NCBI RefSeq assembly: GCF_047663525.1 | Contig: NC_092590.1 | Coordinates: forward strand, 50,064,501 to 50,128,500 | Origin: Anas platyrhynchos | Lineage: Eukaryota; Chordata; Aves; Anseriformes; Anatidae | Direction: 5' to 3' | DNA: 64,000 nt | Part shown: piece after piece, positions 9,800 through 24,525 of the stretch | Position numbering within the stretch: position 1 is the first letter of the stretch | Layout of the letters: each line of letters begins with the position of its first letter | Program-made: the position numbers and the translations under genes | Notes under the pieces: generated by a model | Told to the model about the DNA's origin: nothing | Database searches by the model: none | What the model saw: the letters and a program-made list of their open reading frames with translations, nothing else

Positions 9800-12700
9800 A
9801 CCACAAATTGCTTTTCATCAACAGAAAACTCTTTGCTAATTAAAACAAGATAAAACATAGAATATGTACAAAATAGCCCTTTACTTAGCTTTCTGTAATC
9901 AGTATATTTTGTGTAATACTCATTTTCTTGTGATTGTTTTCTTCTGTACCTGCATACTTTTGCTGTTTTTATTGTGTTACTTGTTGTGACTTTCCCTTCT
10001 AGAGGAGGACATTTGATCTCTGACTTTGCACCTGTGTGTCTATAGGCTTTGTGTATGTATGTTTTAAATACTGTCATTATTAGAAGAAATTATGGAACCA
10101 GAAACTACTGTTTTTTAGAAATGCTGGGCACTAGAACTGGATTTTAATGAGCTCTCCTACTGATATGCAATTACATTTAAAAAAATATTTTCTGAGATTA
10201 CTTATGGTACTTTTGAATACATTAATACCTAGCATCACTGAAATAAGCAACAAAATACAGAATGACTTTGGAGTGCTACTGAGAATGTTGAATTTTGAAT
10301 TTAGGCAGAGGAAAATTCCAAAAGCTGCTGTGGGATTCTGGTTCTGGCATTAATTGAGGTATTTTTGTAAATTCAAATTTGGTTCTGCAAAGAAAAGAGT
10401 TCTCCTATTATGATAAAACTAAAGAAAAACTGGTAATGAGATTGAGGATCTCATATCAACTGGTAATGATAAGAGGATTATTCAGATAAAGTCAGATATG
10501 TACAACCATTTTTATTAACAATAGAAAATGACACTTAAATACAAGCATGAGATTTTTGTTGCTTAAAGGATCAAGGAATCTTTTTATTGTTTTTCTGTCA
10601 GTTAATAGGGACAATCCAAAGAACAAAACATAGGACCAAATATGAACGAATATGTTTCTTGTTCTCTGACTCATCATGAAGGACACAGATTTAAGTATGC
10701 CAGGTGTAATTCCACTTAATATTACCATAAGTACCAGTGTCTGTAGTTGTAGAAAGCTATATAAATAGAGGATGGGTTCTGATTAATAGCCAAATAAAGT
10801 GTGTAGACATGGAATTAAGCACCTGTTTTTCCCGTAAACTTTTATCTTGCAGTGAACGTAGCTGGATCAGGTAATGTGAGCATCTAAGTACTTAATAACA
10901 GCCTTTCTTTGTGAAACCAGAAGTCTGCCTGATGAGTATCCTCTCTTCAAATGTGGCTATCAGCAGATGTCTGGGAACACATAAGAAAAGGTCAGGTGTG
11001 TTTGAGACTTATCCCTTTTACTGTCCCATGTTGTTTCTGGTTTTGTTTGATGCCACCTGCTACTTTTATGGAAAAACAGGTGTTTGGAATTAATCCTTAT
11101 TGCTCATTTCCATCTTGTTCTTAATTCTATAGACCTCTACCACATCTCCTCCAGATGATTTCGATACAAATTGTCCTGTTGGGTTGCTCATTCCCATATC
11201 TGGACTTTTTCACCCCCCAACACACTATTTCCATGAGCAGCAAACAGTCTACAGAAATGTAAACTCAGGTATCAATGGAAATTCTTCTGGCCTACACACA
11301 GGGAGAACATGGAAGTAAAAATGACATTGGTGTGCAGACCTTGTCCAAAGAAACCCAAGAAACTATTCTTTGTCTTAATTTCATTAAAGTTTTTCATTAA
11401 CTCAGAGATAAATTTATTGCTTCTGTACAGCGTGTGGAATGAAGGTGATATCCTTTGTGCTCTTTGTGTAAAGCTGACTGCCTGTTGCATTTTAAGGAAA
11501 CAGCATTTCTGCTTTCTTGATTTAGATAGACAATTTGTGGCTATTGTACCTCATTACTAGTCAAACACAAGGAAAGGGCTTAGATGCCTTACATCTGATG
11601 CAATGACTACAGGGCAACAAGTTTGATATAAAGCAATAAGAGCAACTGAGAAGAGAGTTCTGGAGCCTGTGTTTTGATTTGCAATTTAAAAATCAAAGAC
11701 AGAAAAGCAAGAAGTAGTGAGTGGAGACTCACCCTTCAAAAACCCACAACCAACAAATGTAAAATTTCTTTTGTGGTTATAGAGAGAAGTCAGAAAAGAT
11801 GAACCATAAATGAAAACATCACATGTTTTATTGTAAACTTCCATGATTTGTGTGAAAGAGAGGAGTTGCTGTTTCAATTGCTTTACAACGTTCTATTCTG
11901 GGAGATGGGAGACAGGTAATGACATGAACTAAAAGCTACTGAATTTTTAAAGCATACAGTCTCTGACTAAAAATAATACTTTCTAAGCCTTAAATATGAC
12001 TATCATAAACAACATATGGCAGCCTCCAGCTTCAGAACCGTTTTCATTATCATGAGTTTTATTACTTATTGGTGATAAGGTTTCTGAGAAATGATGGACT
12101 TGTCAGCAATATGACACCCCTGAATGCCGGCTAGAGGCTAATCTAACATCCTGCATCTGACTTTTGACATTGTTGTGTGGTACAGAAGTCCCTGCCCAAG
12201 TCACATAGCAAACTGGCACACGTTACAGTATTTTGAATCAATTTGTAGGTGCTACCACAAGCCTAGAATTAGCTAATTCTGCTAGTGGAGGCTTTCTCAT
12301 CAGTTTTGCTATGACATGGCAAAAGGCAGGAAAGCACTTGACTGAAAAAAATGGAGTTTCTCAGATTTTTTTCTGTGTGCTTCTCCCCAGCTTACCCCGA
12401 CTAGTGAGTGACCTGGAACTTTACATTTCCTTAAGCTCCTGTGAGCAGCGGGGGATTTTTTCCCCCTGGGGTTCCTGCAGCACTGCTTTGACCTCATCTC
12501 CCCCAGTGGTTCCTCACCAGTGTCTTTACATATCCTGCCTCTAGGTCTGAAATTTTAGATCCAAACATTTAAAATATCATTTAGAAACAGCTGAATAGCT
12601 GAGTCAGTGAATGTGATAACTTCTGTTCTTCCTTAAAAGAATATTAGGTTCAGCAAGAAAATGTAGCCCTGCTTGAGCTGTAGATTTCCTTCAGGGAAAT

Positions 12701-15700
12701 TCTTCCCTGTGTTTTCTTGTATTTCTGTGACCCTGTATGCAAAACCTATGCATACTTTTGATCCGCAAAGGGAAAATGTCTCTTCTTCTTTGCATCTTTG
12801 TCTGGCAGTCCACATCTTTTGTGTCACCTGTAGTTTCTTTGGGCTGTAAGACAGTCTCTGCTGTGAACTTTACCTGGGGCAACTTGACTGACTTGAGAGG
12901 GCCAAAACATAGAATTTACTTATAGTTACCTATACCATAGGGATGTATTTTCCCCTTACCCATGTCTTAATTTGGTAGTGACAAAAATAAACAAACAACA
13001 TGAAGAAGATCTTAAGTTTGCCAGCTGTCCCACTGAATGATTTTCATATGAAAAATGTGGACTAAAGGCAATCAAGAGATACATATTTAGTACCTATCTT
13101 CCCGATAAGCTTCAGCAGTGTCTGGATCAGCCCTCTGCCAAAATATTCTTTCTCTTTTGTTTAGGTAATATGCAATTCTGAAAGATTAACACATTTGGAT
13201 GAGTGCTCCTTCTCAGAAAAGGCTTACTGAAATTTGTGTGGCTGTCTGTGCCCCTCTTCCTGAAGCTGCTTATGCTTGATATTTAAGACCATTAACACAA
13301 AGAGAAATCACATTCATTTGTTTCTAAAAGCACTGGGCACGGAGTGAAGTGCATTTCCTAAATCAGTCTTCATCTGGGCATGTGTCACAAAGGTCACTGT
13401 GCGAGTGATTTAACAAATGAGCATCAATGCATGAAGTTGCACTAAGCATTGAGAACAGGTACGAGAGCCTGAGCTCTGCTGTCCCACAGCACCACTTCCT
13501 CACCGCCCAGGAGGCGACCATCCCTGTTCCTGGATTTTCCGCACAGTCTGGTGATTCTTGCTGCAGAGAAGTACAGTTGCAACACCTATGTTGGTGAATG
13601 GTTTTTTCCACATATGCTGATGATGAAAGCTTTACTTTGATGGCACGAGAAGAGCTTTCGAGTTTTGTCTCAAGAGAACCTGGCACGTGGATCTCCTTGC
13701 AGTACAAGCAAGTGCTCTAGCAATAGATGCCTATCTAACGCATCTAAACCCATCACTGTCACTTCTTGCTCTGCAAATAAAAATCATCTTCTTCGCTCTG
13801 TCTCTTCCTCTCCTGCAGTTTCTGCTAGCTGGCTTAGTTCCGCTTTTTGCTCATCTTACTAGCTCTTCTGGATCCTAGTCCAATGCATTTTTTACTCCAC
13901 CCTTGCAGCATGGCTTCAAAAATTCATTGGTGACAATGTCGAGCATTACTTCAGCAAAATCCCTGAGCCTCAGTCAGAGCTTTTATTGTTGATTCAGAAC
14001 TTTATTCACAGTTCTCAGTAGTCCAAAGGAATCCAAAATTGCAGTCCTTCCTTTCTGTGCTCTATGACCTATTCACAATACAATCAAAAGCCATTAAGTG
14101 TCAGTTTTGATGGAAAATATTTGTCTTTGTATATTCCTGGGGCTTCCCCGTGTATGTAGTAACTGCATAGGAAATGAAGTCATCTCCAGAAAGGGAAGTA
14201 GCATTAAAAAAAAAAAAGAAAAAGTAAAAAATAAAAAAAATGGATAGGATGCTGCCTGAAGAGTGATCAAGGTATTCATGCTACTCACAGCTATTTTTTC
14301 AAAACAAAAGTGATCTCCGTGCTTTAGTTGCATTACTAAAAAATAAACATTTCAGTAGCATTACTCAGGGGCTTTCCAAAATTTCAGTCAGTATCATCAT
14401 ATGTTGTCTTTCCTATTAAATAAATACCTTTTTCATTAAACATCTTAAGTAACTGAAAAGCAATCACAATACATGAACCAAAGTGTTTTTCAAACAAATA
14501 TTTTAATGAGTGTGTCAAAGCCAAGACTTCCAGGCTAAGCAGAAACAGTAGTTAAGAGTAAAGAAAGAGATCACAAAATATGTGTACCACTTGCTCTTGT
14601 TCTCACACAAATTCACTCACTTCCTGGCCTCCCTTTTGAAAGTTTCTATCACCTGTGCTATTGGCAAAACTAGGTATCTGCTTTCTAGGCAGCCCAGATC
14701 TACCTGAGGGAGGAGAATGAAATGATGGTAGTTTTCCTGAAGTTACTTTCAAGCCTACTGCCAGTTAAAATTGCAAAGCAAAGCAGAATCGACAACCTCA
14801 TCCTAACTGGGTATTGCAATTCTAACCATCTGCCTACAGGTGTAAATCAGGAATAAGAGAAAATCAACGGAGTCACACTTCTGCATCAGATCAGACTACA
14901 AAAAGAACAAGGTCCTGAGCTCAGATGCAGTGGGATGATGTGAAGCATGACAGCTACCAGGAGACAGAAGAAGGGTGCGTTGGCCTCACATTCCTGTGTG
15001 AATCACCATGGCATTTTTTCTTTCCAAAGTTTCAGCTGCATGGAGGAAAAATCAGTTCGAACAAGAGAGACAGAACTTACGTATATTCTTCCTGCCTGCA
15101 CCAGAGCGAGGGGTGAAGACAGAGGAATGTGGAGAGGAAGGGAACTGCAGTCTGCATTTTATCCATGAGGGCCCATCCCCACTGCATGGGAAGCCAGCTG
15201 GCTCCTCGTGGGACTGATCTTCATTAAGCAGACTGTATGTATACATCATGTGAAACCAAGACAGAGTTTTTAGCTCCTTAAACTATTCACCTTTAGCACT
15301 GGAGCTGAGGGAAAATGCTTCTGACCAGGAGCCAAACTGGAGGCTAAATTGGAACAAACGCATCCTAAGAAAACTGCTCCTGGTGCAGCCCTGCTGGTAG
15401 GACACTGCGGAAACCTTAGCTGACTCCAGGCAGGTAACTTCTGAGGAATCGATTCTGCTGGTTTATTTACAGGTTCTGCTTAAATATTTGCCTTACTGGG
15501 TGCGTGACATCCGTTTAGGCAGATTAACAATTTGTATTTGTTCTGCTCTATGGTATGTTGATTTTCAATATTTGCTGTGGAAGAGTCTGGTTCCCCCTAT
15601 TAATATTTAAAAATAAGGATTTGCACTTCAGTTGCACTTGGGTATTCCAATGGCTTCTGCAGTTATTATAGACACTGGGCAGGAGTCAGGAAAGTCAGCA

Positions 15701-18700
15701 GAGATGGGAACAGACCCTGACTGCTGTCTCTTCCCCCTAGCCCTGCTCTTCCAGAAAAAAGAGCAAAGGCATTTGCTTTTTTAGATTACTAAGACAGTGC
15801 TGGAAGGTTATGTTTTTCAGGGGAACCAAACTCATTTTTCTTGCCACTGGCTTTATTCCTTCTTTTCTTCATTGTATGTCATAATTTTATTCTTATATCA
15901 AATTGATTATTCTGACTTCTTGGCAACTCCTGCTGTAGAGAGATTCTTCTAACTCCCACGGATCCTGTAACACTGATCAAAAGTCAACACTTTTACTGCC
16001 TATTGCCTCAATATCAACAATGGGTGAGTAACAGTAGAGTATTCCTAATGGCAGACCAAAGATGTGAAACAAGACAGAAACAATACATTAATCAGTAGGT
16101 TGAACGAATGCTTTAGTTAGGACCTGTTTTACCTTCTCCCACTGCTCACAGACATGTAATAGCATACCAGAACTCCTGTGAAGGCAGTAGTTTGTGAATT
16201 TGCACCTTGATTTTTGCACAAGTAGCTCCCTAGTTTTTTAAAAGCCTAGTGATACGAAGACAGAATTTGTGGGTTTTAAGCCCTGTAGTTTGCCTGCTTT
16301 TGGAAAAGTAACTCTGTTTGCATGTAAAACATCTCAGATTTTGTGGAGCTGACATTAAAAAGACCGTTGTTCAGCAGTATAAATATATGTCTAACCACCC
16401 TGGATTAGTTATGCTCTGAATCATGTCTCCTCACATCCTATGATTCTTGTGCATTTCCAATTCACCCTGGTGCTATGGGGAAAGTGATGAAGCTATTCTT
16501 TAACTCTTCAAAATAAAGTGACAATTGAAAGTAGTCATTTTGTAATCTGATTGAAACACCTCCAACACAGATCACTTTTAACCTGAGGCAGATCCTACCT
16601 CTGTATGACTGGTAAAATATGACTGTGGGTCTGGTGTTTTCCAGACCACCATCAACCAAGATCTGACTTAGCCTGTATGGTCATGGTTACAATTGCCAGT
16701 GGTTTTATGCATTTTTCATTTACTAAATTGCATCCTGAGCTTCTGAAAGCCCACCTCTCCCACTGCCAGTCTCCCTCTGCCATCTCTTTCATACTGTTCT
16801 TCAGTGTTTGTTCTTCTGGGCTTAGATGTGCAGCTGTGCACAGGAATCCACAGAGCAACAGTGCTTCACCGCTGAAGTAGCAGTCAAGTGCCAAGAACTT
16901 CCTTGTGATATGCAGAAATCAGGGCATTCTCTGGGTAGGAAAAGACCTCAAGCCAACCTTTAGCTGCAACAGTATAAGCAAACAGCCCTTCCCAAAGGAC
17001 GGCTACAGCTGTTCTTGCTGACAGAATCCAGCTTCCAGCCATGGCTGTTAATGAACAAGTTCTTTGAATAAGTCTTCTTTGCTTATTTGTTCTAGGGAAA
17101 ATATTTGTCACTGAAATTCAATGCAAGATGTAAAATTCTCTCTTATGTATCATCATTTCTCTTACTTCCATCCCAGACCTAATTTAGTGTCATATAAATT
17201 AACGTAACTAGAACACAAGAATCTACCCGCTTGCCATTTAGCTTAAACTGTGTGTTGACACAGACCATTAGTGCTGTGTGCCAGACCTGAACCAGGAAAA
17301 ATGTCTGAATCTTAAATGTGGATCAAGGACGTAAATATGCAGCCAAGGGTATGATTTGGTCAGCACTTTCCTGAAGGTCTGCTAATACCTGTTCATTAAG
17401 TCCTACCTGTTGTGATATCCAGTCCCAGTACAGTTAACGACAAGACGATTACGAGTGCAAGGCATGCACTAGAAGTAGTCACTGCTGAAGGTTTTACCAC
17501 CCACACAAAACCCTACGCCTTCCCCATTCTTCTGAAGTGCAATAATCGCTGGAGAGTCTGGATCCTGTTAAGAGTCACTGTAAGTTTGATTCCAGCATCT
17601 CATTTATCATTTCATTTCCCAAGCAGTATGCATGACTGCACACTGGCTGACAGTCTTTATAAGGTTCATCCTGCTAATCACATGTATTCTTCAGAAAGCA
17701 GTTCCCTGGATTCTGCAAAATCTCCATGATTTCTGCAATTTTGGCAGACAAAACCTCCTTGGGTAGAATGATGATCTCAGGCAGTTTCTCACAGACTGTC
17801 AGAGCGTAAATGACAAATGCGGGAGATCTTAGGGCCCCATCTTCCTGGCTAGCCTTCACGTTTGCATCTACTTTTTGGCTTTGTTGAGGTTTTAAAAGTT
17901 CTCTCTCAGATACACGAGAACAATCTCATGTATTCTGTTTTTACTGTTCTGGTCAAGGCATTTGGCTGAGATCTGTTACACTGAAACCACTATAAATTTG
18001 CCATTTTTTAAGGATTTCAGGCACTTTGAGACAAATTTTTCTCCTTCACGCTTTGGCTTAGTGCATCCTTTCATAAAATCTTTCTGATGATCCAAAAGTA
18101 GCTCTGACTTTGCCATTACCCAGGAGGTCTGGCAGAGCTAACCTTCTGGACTTCAAGGTATAGAAATTGAAAGGAATAAAAACAACCTGATTATTTTGAT
18201 GTGGTAACAGAGGGATATTGTCATTTCCCAGACCTGCAAGGAACACCATTACAAACGATCCAGTCAAGTTTTGCCAGAACCTGACTCCATGACTCAGTTT
18301 CACCTGTAACAAGGGGTGATTCATTGCTGCTGGCAAAGCAGTTAAGTGACAACAGTTACTTCTGCAACGTATGACATTGGAAGCTGGAACTTTATGTGTG
18401 AAATCTTATGTTACAAGATCGGGATGTTACAGCACATCAGCATGGCTGCTCTAACACTCCTGCTACTTACTGCACGCAGGTGTTATTGGTACTTGTGGGT
18501 TGACCACAAGTTTGGTATTGACCTCAGGTGGTGAGTGTTTGAAAAGTGGCAACACCCTTTATGAGCACTGAAGGCCTAGCAAATTAATACAGATGACATA
18601 AAAAAAAAAAAATAAATAAATCAGGTTGTAGCATCTCAAAGAATGATGACCTCATATTGTATTCAACACCCTTTGGCTGTCCAGCTGAAATAATCTCATA

Positions 18701-21700
18701 CTTATTACCATGGTGTTAATTTGGAACCAGCTTTGGAGAAAGCTTTAATTTACACTTCTGGAGCTGCAAATGTCCCATAACCAAACTGCACCTCTCAGCT
18801 CTATTGCTGCAGTTTCAAACGCTTTTCTCCATGAAATGAGAATCACTTTGGCAACTATCACAGATGATAAAACTGTCCAGTTCAATGCACCAGGAGCAGC
18901 AATGGGGGCTCAAATGCTTTGTCTCATTTCCTACAGTTAGTGCTTACAGGTAAAATTCTCTGTAATTAATGGTTTGCAAGCATTTCTTCTGCTCTTTAGT
19001 AAGGGAGATGTAACAACTTAGTTGTATTTTTGACCAGGAAAGGTTACTGAACTACAATTTCCTTCCAGCTAATGTTGCAAAATGAGCAGGATGTGCATTT
19101 GTTGACTTGAACGTCACTTTTCATGGAAATTTTTGAAGAACACTATAGAAGTGTGTGAAAGGGGATAGCAACAGATTACACTTCCACTCATAGCCCTCGT
19201 TATTAAATTAATTAATAAGGCTTAAACTTCAAGGAATAGAACTGGAAAGAAGAAAAAAAAATGACTTCAGGAGTACGTTTGTGCAGCCTCATCCAAATGT
19301 TTAGGCTTTTATGCCCAGTTTAAGATAGGGCTCAATTTATCATCATAAGCACAGCGTACTGAAAGGTCCACTCAAAATGAAAAAGCTGATATTTTTTTTG
19401 CCCTGGCATAAATACTTCAGCCATGATAGATAAGAAGAAGTCCAAAGCTTTGTGCCACGGTAGTTCTTATTTTTCAAATCAGTGCTTTGGGACACTGCTC
19501 AGTGTTTTTCTTCCTAAAGAACTTCTGAAATAAAAATTGTGTCATCCCTTAAAATCAACATCGTGCATTCTGAAAGGAACGCTTGTTGTCCCATATCAGC
19601 CAGTATGTGTCCTACTCTTTTCACAATCCACTCTGAAAGGAAATGCCAAACATTATTGCAGTCATTCACCAAAAGAAATTCCGGATGAAAAGCATTTATC
19701 TGTTGCAGAAAGAATAAGAGTAAGTAAGGTTTTCATATTGATTTTTGAGTATGTGTCTGAGAATGTGATTTGATGCCAGTACAAAGCATGAGCAGGGTGG
19801 CACAAGTTAAGACAACTAATGCATCGCTTGCCTTCTGAAAACAATCAAAATTATACTTTATCGTTCAAGCAGAACATTAAGGCAAGTCATATCATACCAT
19901 GATGAGTTCCTCCCACTCCTTTATTATCCTCTCCTTATTTCTTCTCTGAATCAAAGGTATTTCCCAATAATCCACACCTACAATACTGTTTTATTATGTT
20001 TTGGACAGATTAATCCAGAAAGGAACAGTATTTCTCATTAGCATGCAGTCAAATTAGGGTTTCTGTGAAGGACTTCTGGAACTTATTTTGAGATCTGGAA
20101 ATAATAAGGGTTGAGATTTCCGAGGTGCTCATTATTATAGAGAGGTTTGTGTTTTGTTTTGCTTTTTTTTTCTCTCCCTGCTGTAGTGCAGTGCTGATCA
20201 TTTTATCTTTAGGGTGATTCCTATTTTTTGATGGAGTCCCATTTTATCTTGTGGCTCGATGACAGCGGAAGTGAAATAACCAAGAAGGCAGTCCAAGAAC
20301 TGTGCTGCAGCAGCGTGAACAAGAGATCAGGGCTGAGGAAGGCATAGGAATATCATCTTTTGGCATCCCCAAAGTTGTATGCCTCAAACTACATCTTAAG
20401 TGGCAGTAACGTGGCCTAGAAAATTACTTACTGTAATCCATGGTATGAGACATCAGGCATGCTGCACAGGCGGGCAGATAGCATCTGAAGGATTAGCAAC
20501 AATTGCTCTAAAGCCTCGAAGAACTGAGGTGCCATCAAGTAAGTGGTAAGACAGCAGAATTATAAGACATCATGACGTTTTTATTGCAGCAGGAAAGCTA
20601 CATTTATTGAGCCGTATACATTAACATGTAGATCACCTCATTTCTTGGCAAGTTCAGTCATGTTAACTTTTCCTGCTAGCAGCCATGGGCATGAATTAAG
20701 CAAGTGTTGGGCATCTCTACAACTATGCTCGATCCCTTCACTCTGACAGAAACCAACAAGGACATCAGGCACGCAGCACTGCTCAGGAAGCAGTCAGATC
20801 ACACTGTTATTACTTCTCCTTTACAAAGACTATCACAACTATCACATTACAGCCGGAGCACTGGGCCGCATGTGGCTGCTGTAGGAGAAAAAGAAAACAA
20901 GCAGGCTGGAGGCAGAAGAGCAGTTGCGTAAGGCAAGCAACAGGTGCCTCACATCCTTCAGATCGTGAATATGTCTCTCAGTGATGTTTATCTGCAAAAG
21001 GCAGAGCAGCAAAATTGCATTTTGGCAGTTTTGCTGGGTCCTGTCCTCAGGCAGACGTGCCAGCCATGGCTTGTTTCAAAGTGAATCATTCCTTGTGGGG
21101 ACATCCACCGGCCATTGTCATGTCATTTTACTTCGAGAGAGGAACTTTGTAATGTCTTCCAGCAAGACAATAAAGCCATACCACATCCTGTTGCAATCTT
21201 TGTGTTACACGGTGTCATCCTGGCCATCCTGTGTAGGAAGTCACTTCTGCACTAATGACACGCAAACAAGGACGCCATCATTTTGAAACAGCAGTGGTGG
21301 TCCCTCCTCAAGGACAGCAGGGCAGCTTCCTGCCTAGGAGTTGTAATCAGTATTTTAACATTTCTGCTCGTTGAGAGTGCTTTTCTTCTGAAAACACAGC
21401 ATTGTGCCACATTTCTACCTAAGGTCCCGGTGTAGTTCATTAGCAAGTTCAGAATAATTTTCTGTCCCTGTAAGAGGTTGCATTAGATTCTCTCTTTCAG
21501 CATAAACCCACAGGTCAGGAACAGAAGAGAGGGGACATGTGCATGGTTTCTGACAGCACTTGTGCTCTTACCAGATGCCATCTGATAGCGTTTAGTGCAG
21601 GGCTTACCACAGGTTGCAAAACTCCAGCACCTGACCACAAGCATCCCATTTTCCTAGCTCTTGAGGAGTATCAAGAACAGCATCCCCTTACCCACAGCAG

Positions 21701-24050
21701 GGCTTTTGCACACTGCCACAGCAAGGCTGAATAATGCTGGCAGTGACTCAGCATGCTCTGCACGCTGCCCGCTTGCAGCGCCACAGTTCTTCCAAGTCCA
21801 CGGAGCCTTTCCACACCCTTCAGCACTCTTGCACAATCAGCTGCTAATGGCTATGGTCCTAAGCATCAACGATGAAGCCAGAACCACAACACCAAGACCA
21901 GAACCTGAAGCTCCCATTCCAGCATCGGTGTTTGACTGGAGAAATTGTCTGAAATTCCCTCCAAAGACCCAAAAGGGCTTTGTGAAAAGAGAACATGGGC
22001 ATGTGTATTTTCTGTCTAGTTCATATCTAGTATGGGTTAACATTCTACAGGCAAGCTATATTTGATATTTGAAGTTATACACTTGAATCTGCATGTGGAT
22101 ACTTAGATAAATGACCTAGTTACAACATCTGCTCTGCGTTTATAATTGCTGCTGAGGTTGCTGGATATCTGTAACAGGGGTAATCAAGACAATTTAAGTA
22201 CCTTGCTTAAGGAGTGCCCATGTAAGAACATGGGCCTATTAAAAATTATCAGGTTAAGGCAAGTCCCTCATGAAATAAAAATGTTAAGAGCCACCCAGGA
22301 CAAAATGAGCACTTCAATTACATTTATTGCATTTACATGATGTGAAACATTAAGTCAGAGGAAAGACAATCATGTGCTTGAAGCGCTAACCTGGAACTCA
22401 GGAGATTTCAGTCCACCTCTCGGCTTCACTGGAGAGTTTTGAGTCTCTGGGATTATCAGTCAGGGTAGGATCTGCAAAGACGCAACTGTCATCCTCTAAG
22501 GTGATTCCAGAGCAAATTAATTACATTTGAAGATTTAGGCTTTATTCCTTTGTGCCTGACTTCCCCACTGTAAGATTACCTAGCTGCATAGCTAGAAGCT
22601 GCCTGTCTCCCAGGACATGAATTACCGTGAGTTACCACAGTTCTTTTCCAGAGGTTCAGAAAAAGAAACACTCTAAGGCTTACAGCCTGAAGAAATGTTA
22701 GTTTAAAGGCCATAAGAATTCAACAATTAATGTTTTTATTTTAGGTAAAAGTGTGCACCTTTACAAAATGGGAAGAGGGGATTGCTGTAGGTTATGTGAT
22801 TAAACGAATGATTAACAAAATTCTTAGACATAACAGGTACAGACTTCAGACAAGGCAAGTAAATCTAGGTTTTCTTTTTGCAGGCATAGGATTTGCGAGT
22901 TATCAAGATTTAAGACATGGATCTGGAAGATCTTTGAAAAAAAACACTCTCATTCTATCTGTTGTGCTTGAAAATAGGCAGCTTAACAGTATGAGCATAA
23001 CTTTAACACTTCAGGCACTTGAACATTTTCAGATTGAAGCTGAATATGGGATTTAGTAATGCAAAAGCTTGCTTTCTTGCTTTCTACATTCTATCTACTT
23101 TACAACCCTCTAGGAAGGATTCCAGCAATACCTTTCACCCTCACTGCATTTCATAAACTAACACAAAAAATAGTATTTATGTTGGATTATGGTTTTGCTC
23201 CACACCTTAGAACAAGGAAATTTAGCTACAGCTGACACCCTGTTTTTCAATGCAAGCTGTTTTGTTTTCACAGTAATGGCAGTGATAAACACTAGTTGGA
23301 AGTTGAATTTCCTTCTAAAAACTGAATCAGGTCAAATGTAAGATTTTGATGACTTCTCTTTTGCATTACTTGACCTGATACTTAATTGGAGATTACAAGG
23401 GTCTTATTCATCCCACTGAAGTCACTGGGATGGTTTCCCTTCTGCAGTATTCACTTGTGAAATCTAAGATTTTTTCCCTTTGTCTCACATGCCTTAACAA
23501 TATCATTTAAGTTAAAAATACAAGAAGGATTTTGGGCCAGTATGTGACTTGGTGCACATTTCAAACGCATAGTCATTAAAGGTATTTATGACTACCCTGT
23601 AGTCGTGCATAAGCCCTACCACCACTGCCATTTCTGCAGCATCAAATTCCTTTTAAATACACGCAACCCGGCGGTCCTTTTGAACTTTTTATTGTTCTCT
23701 CTCAGAGCGTGTAAGATAAGCAAACATAACAGGGGTACAGCTGTGAAAGGAGCATTATATTCCACTGTAATCTTTTACTTCAAAAAGCCTGAGATCATGC
23801 TTTACAAAAGTAGACCTCATTAAAGAGATGTTTTAGGATGGTATTGACTGAAGGAAATTATTAGTAACACTGGAGATAAACAGAATCCACTTGAGTGCTT
23901 CTTTATATAAACATGGATTGCAAAGTAAAGAGTCTTCCCGGTTATTATTTGAATACCATTATATAAATATCTTCCTTTTCCAGTTAATACCTAGCGTGAA
24001 ACAGCAACCAGACGCTAGCATTAGGAATCAGGGCTCAAATGTAGTAAAGT
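9800..24050. other. Long gene-poor intergenic region
   Basis: I saw no exon with acceptable splice sites and family resemblance on either strand. Frames such as the 114-codon one at 13363-13707 lack coding character. Short A/T tracts occur (e.g. 14206-14240, 18601-18616). An unannotated non-coding RNA cannot be excluded. Confidence 0.55.
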
Positions 24051-24079
24051 GAATCAACAACACATTGATGTGAGGCCCC

Positions 24080-24480
24080 AAGAGCCAGCTGCTCCCCAGG
24101 GACCAGGGAGCCAAGTACAAGAACCCAGCTGGCAGGGCAGGAGCCTCACTGCCCAGAGCCCACCCCACCACAACTGAACGAGGTGAGCCAGGCAGGCCCA
24201 TAGATCACAGCCAGGCTCAACCCAGAGTCAAGATCATGGCAGTAAAGCAAGTCCAAGGTCAAAGGGGAAAGCCAGTTCACAGTACAGGGGAGCAGAACAA
24301 CACAGTCCTTGACCATACAGGTCCACAGATGACGCTGAACAAGACACCTACTTCCAACACAGTTCAGGAAAAAGCTAAAGCACCAAAGCCAGAGCTTAAA
24401 TGAGCTTCAGGGCCCCTGGGCATGGGGGTGTGTATGGAGGAGGCTGCAGATGAGGCCAGTCAAGGCTATTAGGGCCAATT
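24080..24480. repeat. Dispersed repeat family, copy B
   Basis: It shares a GCCAGGCAGGCCCATAGATC-like head box with copy C. It shares AGCTTAAATGAG, CCCCTGGGCATGGG and a GATGAGGCCAGTCAAGGCTA tail with copy A, in the same orientation. The left half is GC-rich. No coding capacity. Confidence 0.6.
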
Positions 24481-24483
24481 AAA

Positions 24484-24525
24484 ATCACAGAATCATTAAG
24501 GTTGGAATAGACCTCTAAGATCACT
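24484..24525 (-). mobile_element. Short CR1 3'-end fragment
   Basis: TCACAGAATCATTAAGGTTG followed by GAATAGACCTCTAAGATCA is the reverse complement of a CR1 3' terminus. It abuts repeat copy B. Confidence 0.75.

Noticed and set aside
9454-10077. 207-codon minus-strand open frame over IL8L1 exon 1
   Set aside because: Only its last part overlaps the true signal-peptide exon. The rest is promoter and upstream DNA, and the splice structure explains the coding part.
20200-21950. Cluster of overlapping frames that looked like a possible retroviral remnant
   Set aside because: No gag, pol or env motif or LTR pair could be recognised.
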